Below, piece by piece: positions 19,157 through 27,704 of a stretch of DNA of 64,000 nt. Position numbers and translations under genes: made by a program. Below the pieces are notes generated by a model. That model saw only the letters and a program-made list of their open reading frames with translations. It did no database searches and was not told where the DNA came from. Within the stretch, counting starts at the first letter, position 1. Every line of letters begins with the position of its first letter. This DNA is from Micromonospora sp045209745 (GTDB lineage Bacteria > Actinomycetota > Actinomycetes > Mycobacteriales > Micromonosporaceae). The stretch lies in the NCBI RefSeq assembly GCF_045209745.1, contig NZ_CP109273.1:3224001-3288000 (forward strand), written 5' to 3'.

Positions 19157-21163
19157 GTGGGTGACATGCTGTGGGCGCCGCCGGCAGACGTACGTGAGCG
19201 GTCCCGGATCGGCGGCTATCTGCGCTGGCTGCGGGAGCACCGCGGGCTCGACTTCGCCGACTACGACGCGCTGTGGCGCTGGTCCACCACCGATCTGGAC
19301 GGGTTCTGGCGCTCGATCTGGGACCACTTCGAGGTCGTCGCGCACACCCCGCCGACCGCCACTCTGGCCGAGCGGGGGATGCCCGGTGCTCGCTGGTTCC
19401 CCGGGGCCACACTCAACTACGCGGAGAACGTGCTGCGGATGCCGGGGCGTCTCGACGACGACCCGGTGGTGATCGCGCACGGGCAGACGCGACCACCGGT
19501 CACGCTGACCGCCGGGGAGCTTCGCGAGCAGGTCCGCCGCGTGTCGGCCGGGCTGCGCCGGCTCGGCGTCACCGTCGGTGACCGGGTGGCGGCGTACGCC
19601 CCGAACATCGGCGAGACGTACGTCCTGTTGCTGGCCACCGCCAGCCTGGGCGCGACCTTCTCGTCCTGCGCGCCCGAGTTCGGCACCCGCAGTGTCACCG
19701 ACCGGTGGCAGCAGATCGAGCCGACCGTGCTGGTCGCCGTGGACGGCTACCGGTACGGCGACAAGCCGGTGGACCGGCGCGCCGAGGTCGCCGCGATCCG
19801 GGCCGCGCTGCCGTCGCTGCGGCACACCGTCAGCATCGCGTACCTGGACCCGACGGCCGCACCGGAGGGTGCGCTGGGCTGGGCCGAGCTGGCCGCGCCC
19901 ACCGACGAACCGTTGACGTTCACGCCGGTGCCGTTCGACCACCCGCTGTACGTGCTCTACTCCTCGGGCACCACCGGGCTGCCCAAGCCGATCGTGCACG
20001 GCCACGGCGGCATCCTGCTGGAGCACCTGAAGATGCTCGCCCTGCACCACGACCTGGGCCCGGCCGACCGGTTCTTCTGGTTCACCACCACCGGCTGGAT
20101 GATGTGGAACTTCCTGGTCTCCGGTCCGGCGGTGGGCGCGACCATCGTGCTCTTCGACGGCAACCCGGCGGTTCGGGCGGAGCCCGGCCGGCCGGCTGAG
20201 CCGGACCTGGGCGAGCTGTGGCGGCTTGCGGCGGAGACCGGCACGACATACTTCGGCACCTCCGCGCCGTTCCTGCTGGCCTGCCGCAAGGCCGGGCTGG
20301 TGCCCCGCGACGTCGCCGACCTGTCGGCGCTGCGCGGCGTGGGTTCCACCGGTGCGCCGCTGCCCGCCGAGGGCTACCACTGGGTGTACGAGACCGTCGG
20401 TGACCGTCTCCAACTCCAGTCGCTCTCCGGCGGCACCGATGTGTGCACCGGTTTCGTCGGTGGGGTGCCGCTGCTGCCGGTGTACGCCGGTGAGATCGCC
20501 TGCCGGGCGCTGGGCGCGAAGGTGGAGGCCCGCTCCGCCGACGGCACCCCGGTCATCGGCGAGCTGGGCGAGCTGGTGATCACCGAGCCGATGCCGAGCA
20601 TGCCGGTGGGCTTCTGGAACGACCCGGACGGCACCCGCTACGCCGAGGCGTACTTCGACGTCTACCCGGGTGTCTGGCGGCACGGCGACTGGATCACCAT
20701 CAACGAGCGGGGCGGCTGCGTGATCACCGGACGCTCTGACGCCACGCTCAACCGTGGTGGCGTGCGGCTGGGTACTGCCGAGTTCTACTCGGTGGTCGAG
20801 GGGCTGGACGAGGTGCTCGACTCGGTCGTCGTGCACCTGGAGGACGACGAGGGCGGTGCCGGTGAGCTGCTGCTCTTCGTGGTGCTGACCGAGGGGCTGG
20901 AGTTGGACGACCCGATGCGCGCCAAGATCTGCCGCGAACTGCGGACCGCGCTCTCGCCCCGGCACGTGCCCGACGAGATCCACCAGGTGCGCTCGGTGCC
21001 CCGCACCCTGTCGGCGAAGAAGCTGGAGGTGCCGGTCAAGAAGATCCTCACGGGCACCCCGGTCGACCAGGCCGCAGCCAAGGGTGCCCTGGCCAACCCT
21101 GAATCCCTGACGGCCTTCGCCACCCTCGCCCAGCGCCGAGCCACCAACAACACTCCCGCCTAA
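19157..21163 (+). CDS. Acetoacetyl-CoA synthetase
   Basis: Adenylate-forming enzyme that activates acetoacetate with ATP and CoA. Its N-terminal ACAS-type segment precedes the AMP-binding domain, whose P-loop signature YSSGTTGLPKP is clear. The mid-region SGGTDVCTGFVGG and the hinge/C-domain motif GRSDATLNRGGVRLGTAE follow, and the lysine-rich VKKILTG motif is near the end. I chose the GTG at 19157 (668 aa) because ggaggg lies eight bases upstream and the conserved region begins at once. An ATG at 19103 with its own purine-rich leader would add 18 residues. Transcribed after the thioesterase, and ended by the large palindrome downstream. Confidence 0.9.
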   Translation: MGDMLWAPPADVRERSRIGGYLRWLREHRGLDFADYDALWRWSTTDLDGFWRSIWDHFEVVAHTPPTATLAERGMPGARWFPGATLNYAENVLRMPGRLDDDPVVIAHGQTRPPVTLTAGELREQVRRVSAGLRRLGVTVGDRVAAYAPNIGETYVLLLATASLGATFSSCAPEFGTRSVTDRWQQIEPTVLVAVDGYRYGDKPVDRRAEVAAIRAALPSLRHTVSIAYLDPTAAPEGALGWAELAAPTDEPLTFTPVPFDHPLYVLYSSGTTGLPKPIVHGHGGILLEHLKMLALHHDLGPADRFFWFTTTGWMMWNFLVSGPAVGATIVLFDGNPAVRAEPGRPAEPDLGELWRLAAETGTTYFGTSAPFLLACRKAGLVPRDVADLSALRGVGSTGAPLPAEGYHWVYETVGDRLQLQSLSGGTDVCTGFVGGVPLLPVYAGEIACRALGAKVEARSADGTPVIGELGELVITEPMPSMPVGFWNDPDGTRYAEAYFDVYPGVWRHGDWITINERGGCVITGRSDATLNRGGVRLGTAEFYSVVEGLDEVLDSVVVHLEDDEGGAGELLLFVVLTEGLELDDPMRAKICRELRTALSPRHVPDEIHQVRSVPRTLSAKKLEVPVKKILTGTPVDQAAAKGALANPESLTAFATLAQRRATNNTPA

Positions 21164-21345
21164 CTCGCCGCCCCGCCCCGCCCCGCCCCGCCGCCCCCGC
21201 CCCGCCGCCCGCCGCCCCCGCCGCCCCGTCGATCTAGGGCATATCGTCGTCGGATGATCTCTGATCACAGCGATATGCCCTAGATCGACGAGAGCAGGGG
21301 GCGGGGGCGCGGGGCAGGGGCGCGGGGTAGGGGGGCGGGCGGGGG
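21164..21345. repeat. GC-tract-flanked 20-base palindrome between convergent genes
   Basis: The whole 182-base gap is one nested inverted structure. A C-rich CCGCC-type tract (about 21169-21226) is followed by a perfect 20-base arm (21227-21246), a 24-base loop and its complement (21271-21290), then a G-rich tract (about 21296-21345). Both flanking genes point into it, so bidirectional termination is the simplest role. The G runs could also form a quadruplex on one strand. Confidence 0.75.
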
Positions 21346-22035
21346 TCACTGGAGGGTGTGGGTGGCCTTTTCCGTGGTTAGGCGGGTGGTCAGGCGGGCT
21401 GGGTCGAGGTTGGCGCAGAGGACCACGGTGGCGGCCTGGGTCAGGGGGGCCAGGAGCCAGTCGACCGGGTCGGGGTGCCGGGCGGCGTCGATGAGGACCC
21501 GGGCGCCGGGACGGATGCCCAGCTCAGCGGCACGGGCCTCGGCGCGGGCCAGCAGGCGCTCGTCGGTGGGGCCCGGCCCGGGTTGCGGGGTGAAATGGTC
21601 GCCGTGCCGGCGTACCTCGACCACGTAGTCGGCGAACCCGGGTGGCACCTGCCGTAACGGGGCGGCGAGCGGGGCCAACCCCAGGGCGTACCGCTCGTCG
21701 GCCGGCCAGGACTGCGCCTCGTCCAGCCGGTCGACGGCGGCGAAGAGCACATCCACGTCGCCCGGAGTCTCGGTGACGCTCAGCTTGGCCGACCAGCAGC
21801 CCAGCAGCACCGCAGCGGTCTGCCAGTGTGGTGGCAGCAGCACGCCGGCCGGGGTGCCCGGGGCAAGCCCGACCTCGTCGACGAGAAGGTTGGCGGTCTT
21901 CGCCACCCAGTTCGCCAATGTGGCGCCGGAAAGCTCGGTGCGGTCGCCACTGGCATCGTCGTACCAGGTGAGCAACGGTCGGGTCGGGTCGGTCGCGATC
22001 GCATCGGCGAATACGCGGGCAATGTTGTCGGCCAT
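21346..22035 (-). CDS. TIGR03089 family protein (AMP-binding-like)
   Basis: A 229-aa protein resembling the N-terminal part of an acyl-CoA synthetase but without its P-loop and C-terminal lobe, as is normal for the TIGR03089 family found in actinobacteria. The segment GVLLPPHWQTAAVLLGCWSA is characteristic. The ATG at 22035 was chosen because the recognisable domain begins there, and the much longer upstream open frame is antisense to the next gene. It is divergent from the glycosyltransferase gene. In M. tuberculosis a comparable gene lies near rmlD/wbbL1 and manB. No activity is established. Confidence 0.8.
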   Translation of the reverse strand: MADNIARVFADAIATDPTRPLLTWYDDASGDRTELSGATLANWVAKTANLLVDEVGLAPGTPAGVLLPPHWQTAAVLLGCWSAKLSVTETPGDVDVLFAAVDRLDEAQSWPADERYALGLAPLAAPLRQVPPGFADYVVEVRRHGDHFTPQPGPGPTDERLLARAEARAAELGIRPGARVLIDAARHPDPVDWLLAPLTQAATVVLCANLDPARLTTRLTTEKATHTLQ

Positions 22036-22185
22036 CGGCGCGAACGATACGCCCCTGCGGGCCGTACTCAATGACGATGACAAGTCGGCGTACCGTCGGG
22101 TCGCAGTCAGCGTCGGCCCCGCGCCCCGGCGTAGGCTTGACCCCGGAGTGTTTTTTCCCACAGACCTTGTGCAAGGAGTCGCCCC

Positions 22186-23331
22186 GTGACCGCCGGTCGC
22201 CCGCCCCGCGTGCTCATCGACGCCACGAGTGTCCCCGCCGACCGTGGTGGCGTCGGTCGATACGTCGACGGTCTGCTCGGTGCCCTCGGCAAGGTGTGCG
22301 GGTCGGGGGTGGACTTGGCGGTGGTCAGCCTCCGCACCGACCTGGAGCGTTACACCCGGATGCTGCCCGGCGCGGAGATCATTCCCGCCCCGGCCGCCGT
22401 GGCGCACCGCCCGGCCCGGCTCGCGTGGGAGCAGACCGGCCTGCCGCTGCTCGCCCAGCAGGTGGGCGCACATGTGCTGCACTCGCCCTTCTACACCTGC
22501 CCGCTGCGGGCCGGGTGCCCGGTCACGGTCACCGTGCACGACGCGACGTTCTTCACCGAGCCGGAGCACTACGACAAGTCCCGCCGCACGTTCTTTCGCA
22601 GCGCCATCAAGACCTCGCTGCGCCGCGCCAACCGGGTGATCGTGCCCAGCAAGGCCACCCGGGATGAGCTGATCCGGCTGCTCGACGCCGACCCGACGCG
22701 GATCGACGTGGCCTACCACGGTGTCGACCAGGCTGCCTTCCACGCCCCCACTGAGGAGGAGAAGGCCCGCGTACGAGCCCGGCTGGGGTTGGGCAACAGC
22801 AGCTACGTCGCCTTCCTCGGTGCCAAGGAGCCGCGTAAGAACGTGCCCAACCTGATCCGTGGTTGGGCACGCGCGGTGGCCGACCGGGTTGACCCGCCGG
22901 CTCTGGTGATCGCCGGCGGGCAGGGGCACGACGACGACATCGACCGGGCGGTGGCCGAAGTCCCGTCGCACCTGCGTCTGCTGCGCCCCGGCTACCTGCG
23001 CTACGCCGACCTGCCTGGTTTCCTCGGTGGCGCACTTGTCGCCGCCTATCCGTCCTACGGCGAGGGGTTCGGGCTGCCGATCCTGGAGGCGATGGCGTGC
23101 GCCGCCCCGGTGCTGACCACGCCCCGGCTCTCGCTGCCTGAGGTGGGCGGCGACGCGGTCGCCTACACCTCCGAGGACCCGGAGCAGATCGGCATCGACC
23201 TGGCTGCCCTGCTCGACGACGAGCAGCGGCGGCTGTCGCTGGCGAAGGCTGGGTTCGACCGGGCCAAGGAGTTCACCTGGGAGTCCAGCGCCGAGGTGCA
23301 CATCGCCGCCTGGAGTCGCGCCAGTTCGTGA
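22186..23331 (+). CDS. GT4-type glycosyltransferase
   Basis: A 381-aa retaining glycosyltransferase of the GT-B fold. The N-terminal Rossmann domain opens with a glycine-rich GGVGRYVDGLL loop. The C-terminal nucleotide-sugar domain has the diagnostic EGFGLPILEAMACAAPV segment, which holds the E-x7-E pair. The GTG start has a strong aaggag at about 22170-22175. Its last bases overlap a possible start of the next gene, mannose-1-phosphate guanylyltransferase, so both are probably one operon making and using GDP-mannose. The donor is thus perhaps GDP-mannose, but that rests on context. A role in surface polysaccharide or glycolipid is likely. Confidence 0.85.
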   Translation: MTAGRPPRVLIDATSVPADRGGVGRYVDGLLGALGKVCGSGVDLAVVSLRTDLERYTRMLPGAEIIPAPAAVAHRPARLAWEQTGLPLLAQQVGAHVLHSPFYTCPLRAGCPVTVTVHDATFFTEPEHYDKSRRTFFRSAIKTSLRRANRVIVPSKATRDELIRLLDADPTRIDVAYHGVDQAAFHAPTEEEKARVRARLGLGNSSYVAFLGAKEPRKNVPNLIRGWARAVADRVDPPALVIAGGQGHDDDIDRAVAEVPSHLRLLRPGYLRYADLPGFLGGALVAAYPSYGEGFGLPILEAMACAAPVLTTPRLSLPEVGGDAVAYTSEDPEQIGIDLAALLDDEQRRLSLAKAGFDRAKEFTWESSAEVHIAAWSRASS

Positions 23332-23393
23332 CCCTCCCGGTCGCTGTGGTGACCCTTGCCACTCGGGGCAGGTTCGTCGGGCATGATGTGCGG

Positions 23394-24485
23394 ATGCTCT
23401 ATGCGGTCATTCCGGCAGGTGGCAGCGGCACAAGGTTGTGGCCGTTGTCCCGCGCCGGCCATCCCAAGTTCCTGCACCCGCTGACCGGCACCAGTGCCTC
23501 GCTGCTCCAGGCGACCGTGGAACGGCTCGCGCCGCTGACCACACCGGATCGGACCCTTGTGGTCACCGGTGCCGCGCACGTCGCGGCGGTGGCTCGGCAG
23601 CTGACCGGTCTGCCGGAGGAGAACATCCTGGTCGAGCCCTCCCCCCGGGATTCCTGCGCGGCGATCGCGTTGGCCGCCGCGGTGATCGCGGTGCGGGACC
23701 CGGACGCGGTGATGGGCAGCTTCGCGGCCGATCACCTGATCCGCGACCCGGAGAGCTGGGTCCGCACGGTCCAGGAGGCGGTCCGCGGGGCCGAGCAGGG
23801 CATGTTGATGACCGTCGGGATCACCCCGACCCGGGCCGAGACCGGCTACGGCTACCTGGAGACCGGCGAGGAGACCGAGGTTTCGCCGTGGCGGCCGGTG
23901 GCCGAGTTCAAGGAGAAGCCGGGCGCCGAGGTCGCCGAGGCGTACGTGCGTTCGGGCCGGCACCTGTGGAACGCGAGCATGTTCGTCTGGCGGGTGGACG
24001 TCTTCCTCGCCGAGTTGGCCCGCCAGCAACCGGCGCTGCACGCCGGCGTCGCCTCGATCGCCGCCGCCTGGGGCACTCCCGAGCAGGACGAGATCCTCGG
24101 CGCGATCTGGCCGACCCTGCCGAAGATCTCCGTCGACTACGCGGTGATGGAGGGCGCGGCCACTGCGGGTCGTGTGGCGACCGTGCCGGGCGACTTCGGC
24201 TGGAACGATGTCGGTGACTTCCATACTCTGGGCGACGTGCTGCCGGCCGACGACGCGGGCAACGTGGTGCTCGGCACCGACGCCAAGCCGGGTGTGCTGC
24301 TCCAGGACAGCACCAATCTGGTGGTGGTGCCGCAGTCCGGTCGGTTGGTGGCCGTCCTCGGGTTGCGTGACCTGATCGTGGTGGACACCCCGGACGCGGT
24401 GCTGGTCTGCCCGCGCGACCGGGCCCAGGACGTCAAGACCCTGGTCGACGAGCTCAAACGGCGGGGCGAAGAGGGCTACGTCTGA
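23394..24485 (+). CDS. manC: Mannose-1-phosphate guanylyltransferase
   Basis: Makes GDP-mannose from mannose 1-phosphate and GTP, for mannosylated glycans and lipids. The nucleotidyltransferase signature PAGGSGTRLWPLSR lies at residues 7-20, and FKEKP and the WNASMFVW segment further in are typical. I chose the ATG at 23394 (363 aa) because family members begin three to eight residues before the GGSGTR motif. A GTG at 23328, overlapping the glycosyltransferase stop codon, would add 22 residues and would give translational coupling. M. tuberculosis calls the orthologue manB and has it in the same neighbourhood as fbiAB. Its 3' end overlaps the convergent NUDIX gene by 32 bases. Confidence 0.9.
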   Translation: MLYAVIPAGGSGTRLWPLSRAGHPKFLHPLTGTSASLLQATVERLAPLTTPDRTLVVTGAAHVAAVARQLTGLPEENILVEPSPRDSCAAIALAAAVIAVRDPDAVMGSFAADHLIRDPESWVRTVQEAVRGAEQGMLMTVGITPTRAETGYGYLETGEETEVSPWRPVAEFKEKPGAEVAEAYVRSGRHLWNASMFVWRVDVFLAELARQQPALHAGVASIAAAWGTPEQDEILGAIWPTLPKISVDYAVMEGAATAGRVATVPGDFGWNDVGDFHTLGDVLPADDAGNVVLGTDAKPGVLLQDSTNLVVVPQSGRLVAVLGLRDLIVVDTPDAVLVCPRDRAQDVKTLVDELKRRGEEGYV

Positions 24486-25071
24486 GGGCTGCGAGGGCCG
24501 GCGCGACAAGTTGCACGGTCCCGCCGGCCAGCGGCTCGGGCAGTTGGTCCGGCAGGAACCAGCCCAACTCCTCGGCCTCGTCGCTGACCTGCTCCACCGC
24601 TCCGGGCGGGGCGAGCACGGCGAACCGGATGTCGTGGTGCAGGGAGCCGCCCTGACACTGCACCGGGTGTATGTCCACGTCGATCGGCACCGGGTCGATG
24701 CGCAGGCCGGCGATCCCGGACTCCTCGGTGGCCTCGCGGAGCGCGGCGGCCACCAGGGTCTGATCGGTCGGTTCGCAGTGCCCGCCGAGCTGCACCCAGC
24801 GCCCGAACTTGCCGTGCAGGCAGAGCAGCATCCGCGCCCCGGTGGCGTCCAGCACCAGCGCGCTCGCGGTGAGGTGCCCCGGGCGGTGCTGCCGGCTCAT
24901 CGTGACCGGGCCGGTGTCGAGCAGGCGGAGGGTCCGGTCCCGCGCGACGGCTGCGTCGGGGCTGGTGGGCTGCCAGCCCTCAAGCAGCGCCGTCGTGTCG
25001 GCGTGCAGCGCCGCGTACGCCTCGGGGTCGGTCGTGTGGGCGGTCGGTCCGGTGATCGCGGTGTCAGGCAC
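24454..25071 (-). CDS. NUDIX hydrolase
   Basis: A 205-aa NUDIX-fold pyrophosphohydrolase. The NUDIX box runs from G96-G97 to I120 and ends in REATEESGI, with the metal-binding E116 and E117 present. The expected central glutamate between the GG and the REA segment is replaced in this GGHCEP-type variant, which looks like a subfamily feature. The GTG start at 25071 gives a product beginning with the conserved helical N-terminal domain, and no strong ribosome binding site is seen. It converges on manC with overlapping 3' ends. The substrate is unknown. Confidence 0.85.
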   Translation of the reverse strand: MPDTAITGPTAHTTDPEAYAALHADTTALLEGWQPTSPDAAVARDRTLRLLDTGPVTMSRQHRPGHLTASALVLDATGARMLLCLHGKFGRWVQLGGHCEPTDQTLVAAALREATEESGIAGLRIDPVPIDVDIHPVQCQGGSLHHDIRFAVLAPPGAVEQVSDEAEELGWFLPDQLPEPLAGGTVQLVAPALAALRRSPLRPAV

Positions 25072-25090
25072 CCCGTCACTGTACGAGCGT

Positions 25091-25335
25091 GTGCTCCGTA
25101 CGCTGGCTCGGTGGCTCGTCGAATTCGTGGTGGCCGGCAACGCGGCCAGCGATCTGCTGCCGGTGCGGTCGGAGGCGCTGCTGCGCGCGTACGGCGCCCG
25201 GCGGGGCTTCTGGACGGTGCTGCGGTGGGGCGTTGCCTGGCCCTGTTCCACGACGTCGGGGGGCTGGCCGAGTTGGACGGACGACCGTTCTGCGTCACGG
25301 ACGAGGACCAACGGGTCGCGCTCTGGGGCGGCTGA
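25091..25335 (+). pseudogene. Small gene broken by a frameshift
   Basis: Two adjoining frames each read like protein. From a GTG at 25091 one frame gives about 45 residues containing RWLVEFVVAGNAASDLLPV and ending near FWTVLRWG. About base 25230 the sense shifts to another frame, which gives CLALFHDVGGLAELDGRPF and then a stop at 25335. Restoring one missing base between about 25222 and 25236 would make a single protein of about 80 aa. A strong hairpin follows ten bases later, as after a true gene. I do not recognise the family. Sequencing error, a recent mutation and programmed frameshifting are all possible. Confidence 0.5.
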
Positions 25336-25344
25336 GCCGGGCGG

Positions 25345-25407
25345 GGTGACCGGACGGCACCTCTGCGGAGCAAGGGCCGCAGACCCTCGTGGTGCCGTCC
25401 GATCACC
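25345..25407 (+). terminator. Long hairpin after the broken small gene
   Basis: Arms of 17 bases (25345-25361 with 25391-25407) pair at 16 positions, and a second internal stem of seven bases (25362-25368 with 25378-25384) pairs perfectly. Ends transcription ahead of the ArsR-type regulator. Confidence 0.6.
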
Positions 25408-25607
25408 GGGGCCTCCCCGGTCCCGGTGCCCTCGGGCCGGGGCGTCAAGGACGCGCCGGCACCGCGTTCGGGCCACTGGAAGCATGCCGAACCGACCCCG
25501 GCGACGTCGAGGTTTTTCAGTCCAGGCTTAAAGATGGAGATTAGTGCCGGCCAGGTAGAGTCGAACGGTCTTTCGGCATCCCCCTGCCGGCGACACGGGA
25601 GCGCTCC

Positions 25608-26606
25608 ATGCTGAAGATCCACTTTTCTGGGGAGGACATCCTCCGGACCCGGGTGGCGCCGGCGGCGAACCCGGTCTGGGAGTTGGTCCTCAGCCTGCAC
25701 GCGCTGCAGGGCGGCAACCGCGATCCACTGACCGCGAACTGGCGGCGCACCGTGTCCCGTGAGTTGCGTCAGAACGTCGCCTCCGAGCAACTCCGGTTGC
25801 TCTTCGCGCTGAACCCGCCGCGCGGCTACTTCCCCGACTTCCTGACCCCGTACGCCAGCGTCGACGGCTTCGAGGCCGGGCTGGACGCGCTCCGCCGTAC
25901 CCCCACCGAGTTGCTGCGCCGGGACCTGACCGTGCTGGCGACCGAAAATCAGCTGCCCTCCTCGGCCGCCGCGCTGGCCCGGGGCGAGGTGGCGGTGCTG
26001 CACCACCTCGCCGAGTCGATGGAGCAGTACCGGTCGCTGGCGATCAGCCCGTACTGGAGCAGGATCCAGGCCGCGGTGGGGGCGGACCGGGCTCGCCGGG
26101 CCCGGGCGCTGCTCGACGGCGGTGTCGAGGGCCTGCTCACCAGCCTCCGGCCGGCGATGCGCTGGGAGGGCGGCGTGCTCGAGGTCCGCCACTACCCGCA
26201 CAACCGGGAGCTGCACCTGGACGGCCGGGGGTTGCTGCTGGTGCCGTCGTACTTCTGCGCGAACACCCCGGTCGCCCTGCTCGATCCGGCGTTGCCACCG
26301 GTGCTGGTCTACCCGGTGGACCGGCTGGGCGGGCTGGCGTCGATCGACGGCAGCGCAGCGGTCCCGTCAGGTGCTGCCCGCGACTCCCTTGCGGCGCTGC
26401 TCGGCCGCACCAGGGCGGCGGTGTTGCAGGCCAGCGACGAGGGCTGCACCACCGGTGAGGTCGCCCGCCAGCTCAACATCTCGCCGGCGGCGGCGAGCCA
26501 GCACGCCACCGTGCTGCGCAACGCCGGCCTGCTGGTCAGCCACCGGGAGCGCAACAGCGTGCTGCACACGTTGACTCCGCTCGGCCGGGCCATGCTGGAC
26601 GCGTGA
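25608..26606 (+). CDS. ArsR-type winged-helix regulator with DUF5937 domain
   Basis: A 332-aa transcriptional regulator. Residues about 1-260 match the DUF5937 ligand-like domain common in actinobacterial regulators (MLKIHFSGEDILRTRVA opening). Residues about 270-330 form an ArsR/SmtB-like winged helix with the recognition region TTGEVARQLNISPAAASQHA. There are no cysteine metal-sensing motifs, so it is probably not a metal sensor. The ATG is preceded by gggagcg. It converges on fbiB with only 12 bases between stop codons. The ligand and targets are unknown. Confidence 0.85.
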   Translation: MLKIHFSGEDILRTRVAPAANPVWELVLSLHALQGGNRDPLTANWRRTVSRELRQNVASEQLRLLFALNPPRGYFPDFLTPYASVDGFEAGLDALRRTPTELLRRDLTVLATENQLPSSAAALARGEVAVLHHLAESMEQYRSLAISPYWSRIQAAVGADRARRARALLDGGVEGLLTSLRPAMRWEGGVLEVRHYPHNRELHLDGRGLLLVPSYFCANTPVALLDPALPPVLVYPVDRLGGLASIDGSAAVPSGAARDSLAALLGRTRAAVLQASDEGCTTGEVARQLNISPAAASQHATVLRNAGLLVSHRERNSVLHTLTPLGRAMLDA

Positions 26607-26618
26607 CCCGGCCACCTG

Positions 26619-27704
26619 TCACAGGGCGAGCGCGGCGCTCGCCGGGCTGCCCGGCGGTGGTGGCAACAGGGTCGACCCGACACCCTCGGCGGCCAGGGCG
26701 ACGCGCAGTCGGTGCAGGTCGGCGCCGAAACGGACCAGTCCGATCGGCTCGACTGGCGTCGGGGCGAAGCCGAGCACCAGGGTGGCGCCGTCCGGCCACC
26801 CGGGCATCTCGGCGACCAGGCCGACGCGTACCTCCGTTTCGTCGACCAGGGTGAAGACCGTGCCGGGGGCGACCACCCCGGCGACCGCGTCGATCGCCCG
26901 TCGCACCGCGGTCAGGTCGGCGGGCGTCGGGCCGGGACCGTCGGCCAGGGTGGCGGCGTCGGACAGCCCGGCGGCGCGGGCCTCGGCGGTACCGAGCGAG
27001 AAGAGGTCCTGTGCGGCGTCGCGGATCAGCGCCCGCGCGCCACCGGCGTCGTCCGGCCTGGTGGCGGAGAGGTAGCCCCGCACCACCGCGACGGGGACCT
27101 GATCGCACTTGCCCTTGATCAGCTCGCCGGCACCCGCCAGCTCGTCCACCACCGCCATCTGGGTCAACTGCAACTCGTTGCCGTACGGATCGACCTCGCC
27201 CCGGTGGTCACGGATGGCTGGCATGCCGGCCACGCCCAGCGCCACGTCGGTGAGCCCGTTGCGCCAGGGCCGGCCCATGGTGTCGCTGATGATCACGGCG
27301 ACGTCCAGGCCGTAGTGCTCGCTCAGCGCGTCGCGCAGCGCCCGTGCCGAGGCGTCCGGGTCGACCGGCAGCAGCACCAGCTGAGTCTTGTCCACGTTCG
27401 ACGCGTCGATCCCCGCGGCGGCCATCACGAAGCCGTGATGGGTCTGCACGATCCGGGTCGCCCCTCGGCTGGCGACCACCCGGGCGGTCTCCTCGGCCAG
27501 GACCTCGTCCCGTGCGACCAGTCGCTCAGGTCCGTCCGCCGGGACATCGACCAGCCTCCCCTCCGCTTTGGAGACAATCTTGCTGGTCACCACCAGGACG
27601 TCACCGTTGCGCAGCCACGGCGCGGCGGTCGCGATCACCGCCGCCAGGTCGTCACCCTCGGTCACGTGGCCGATGCCCAGCACCGGCAGGATCTCCAGCC
27701 TCAC
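26619..27704 (-). CDS. fbiB: Coenzyme F420-0:L-glutamate ligase (FbiB, shortened C-terminus)
   Basis: Adds glutamates to F420-0. Residues 1 to about 245 form the CofE ligase domain, with typical segments DVLVVTSKIVSKAEG, GFVMAAAGIDASNVD and ISDTMGRPWRNGLTDVALG. Mycobacterial FbiB is about 448 aa with a C-terminal FMN nitroreductase domain that reduces dehydro-F420-0. Here only about 115 residues follow. They keep the order of that domain faintly (the LRVALAAEGVGS stretch) but seem to lack much of the FMN site. The GTG start at 27704 overlaps the cofD stop codon by four bases and has ggag upstream, so the two are translationally coupled. Confidence 0.9.
   Translation of the reverse strand: MRLEILPVLGIGHVTEGDDLAAVIATAAPWLRNGDVLVVTSKIVSKAEGRLVDVPADGPERLVARDEVLAEETARVVASRGATRIVQTHHGFVMAAAGIDASNVDKTQLVLLPVDPDASARALRDALSEHYGLDVAVIISDTMGRPWRNGLTDVALGVAGMPAIRDHRGEVDPYGNELQLTQMAVVDELAGAGELIKGKCDQVPVAVVRGYLSATRPDDAGGARALIRDAAQDLFSLGTAEARAAGLSDAATLADGPGPTPADLTAVRRAIDAVAGVVAPGTVFTLVDETEVRVGLVAEMPGWPDGATLVLGFAPTPVEPIGLVRFGADLHRLRVALAAEGVGSTLLPPPPGSPASAALAL

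Noticed and set aside
18590..21349. A 919-codon minus-strand open frame across the thioesterase and acetoacetyl-CoA synthetase
   Set aside because: It is a high-GC antisense artefact; both sense genes are clear.
25549..25563. A tRNA T-loop-like sequence (agagtcgaac) before the ArsR-type gene
   Set aside because: No matching acceptor, anticodon or D arms could be found around it.
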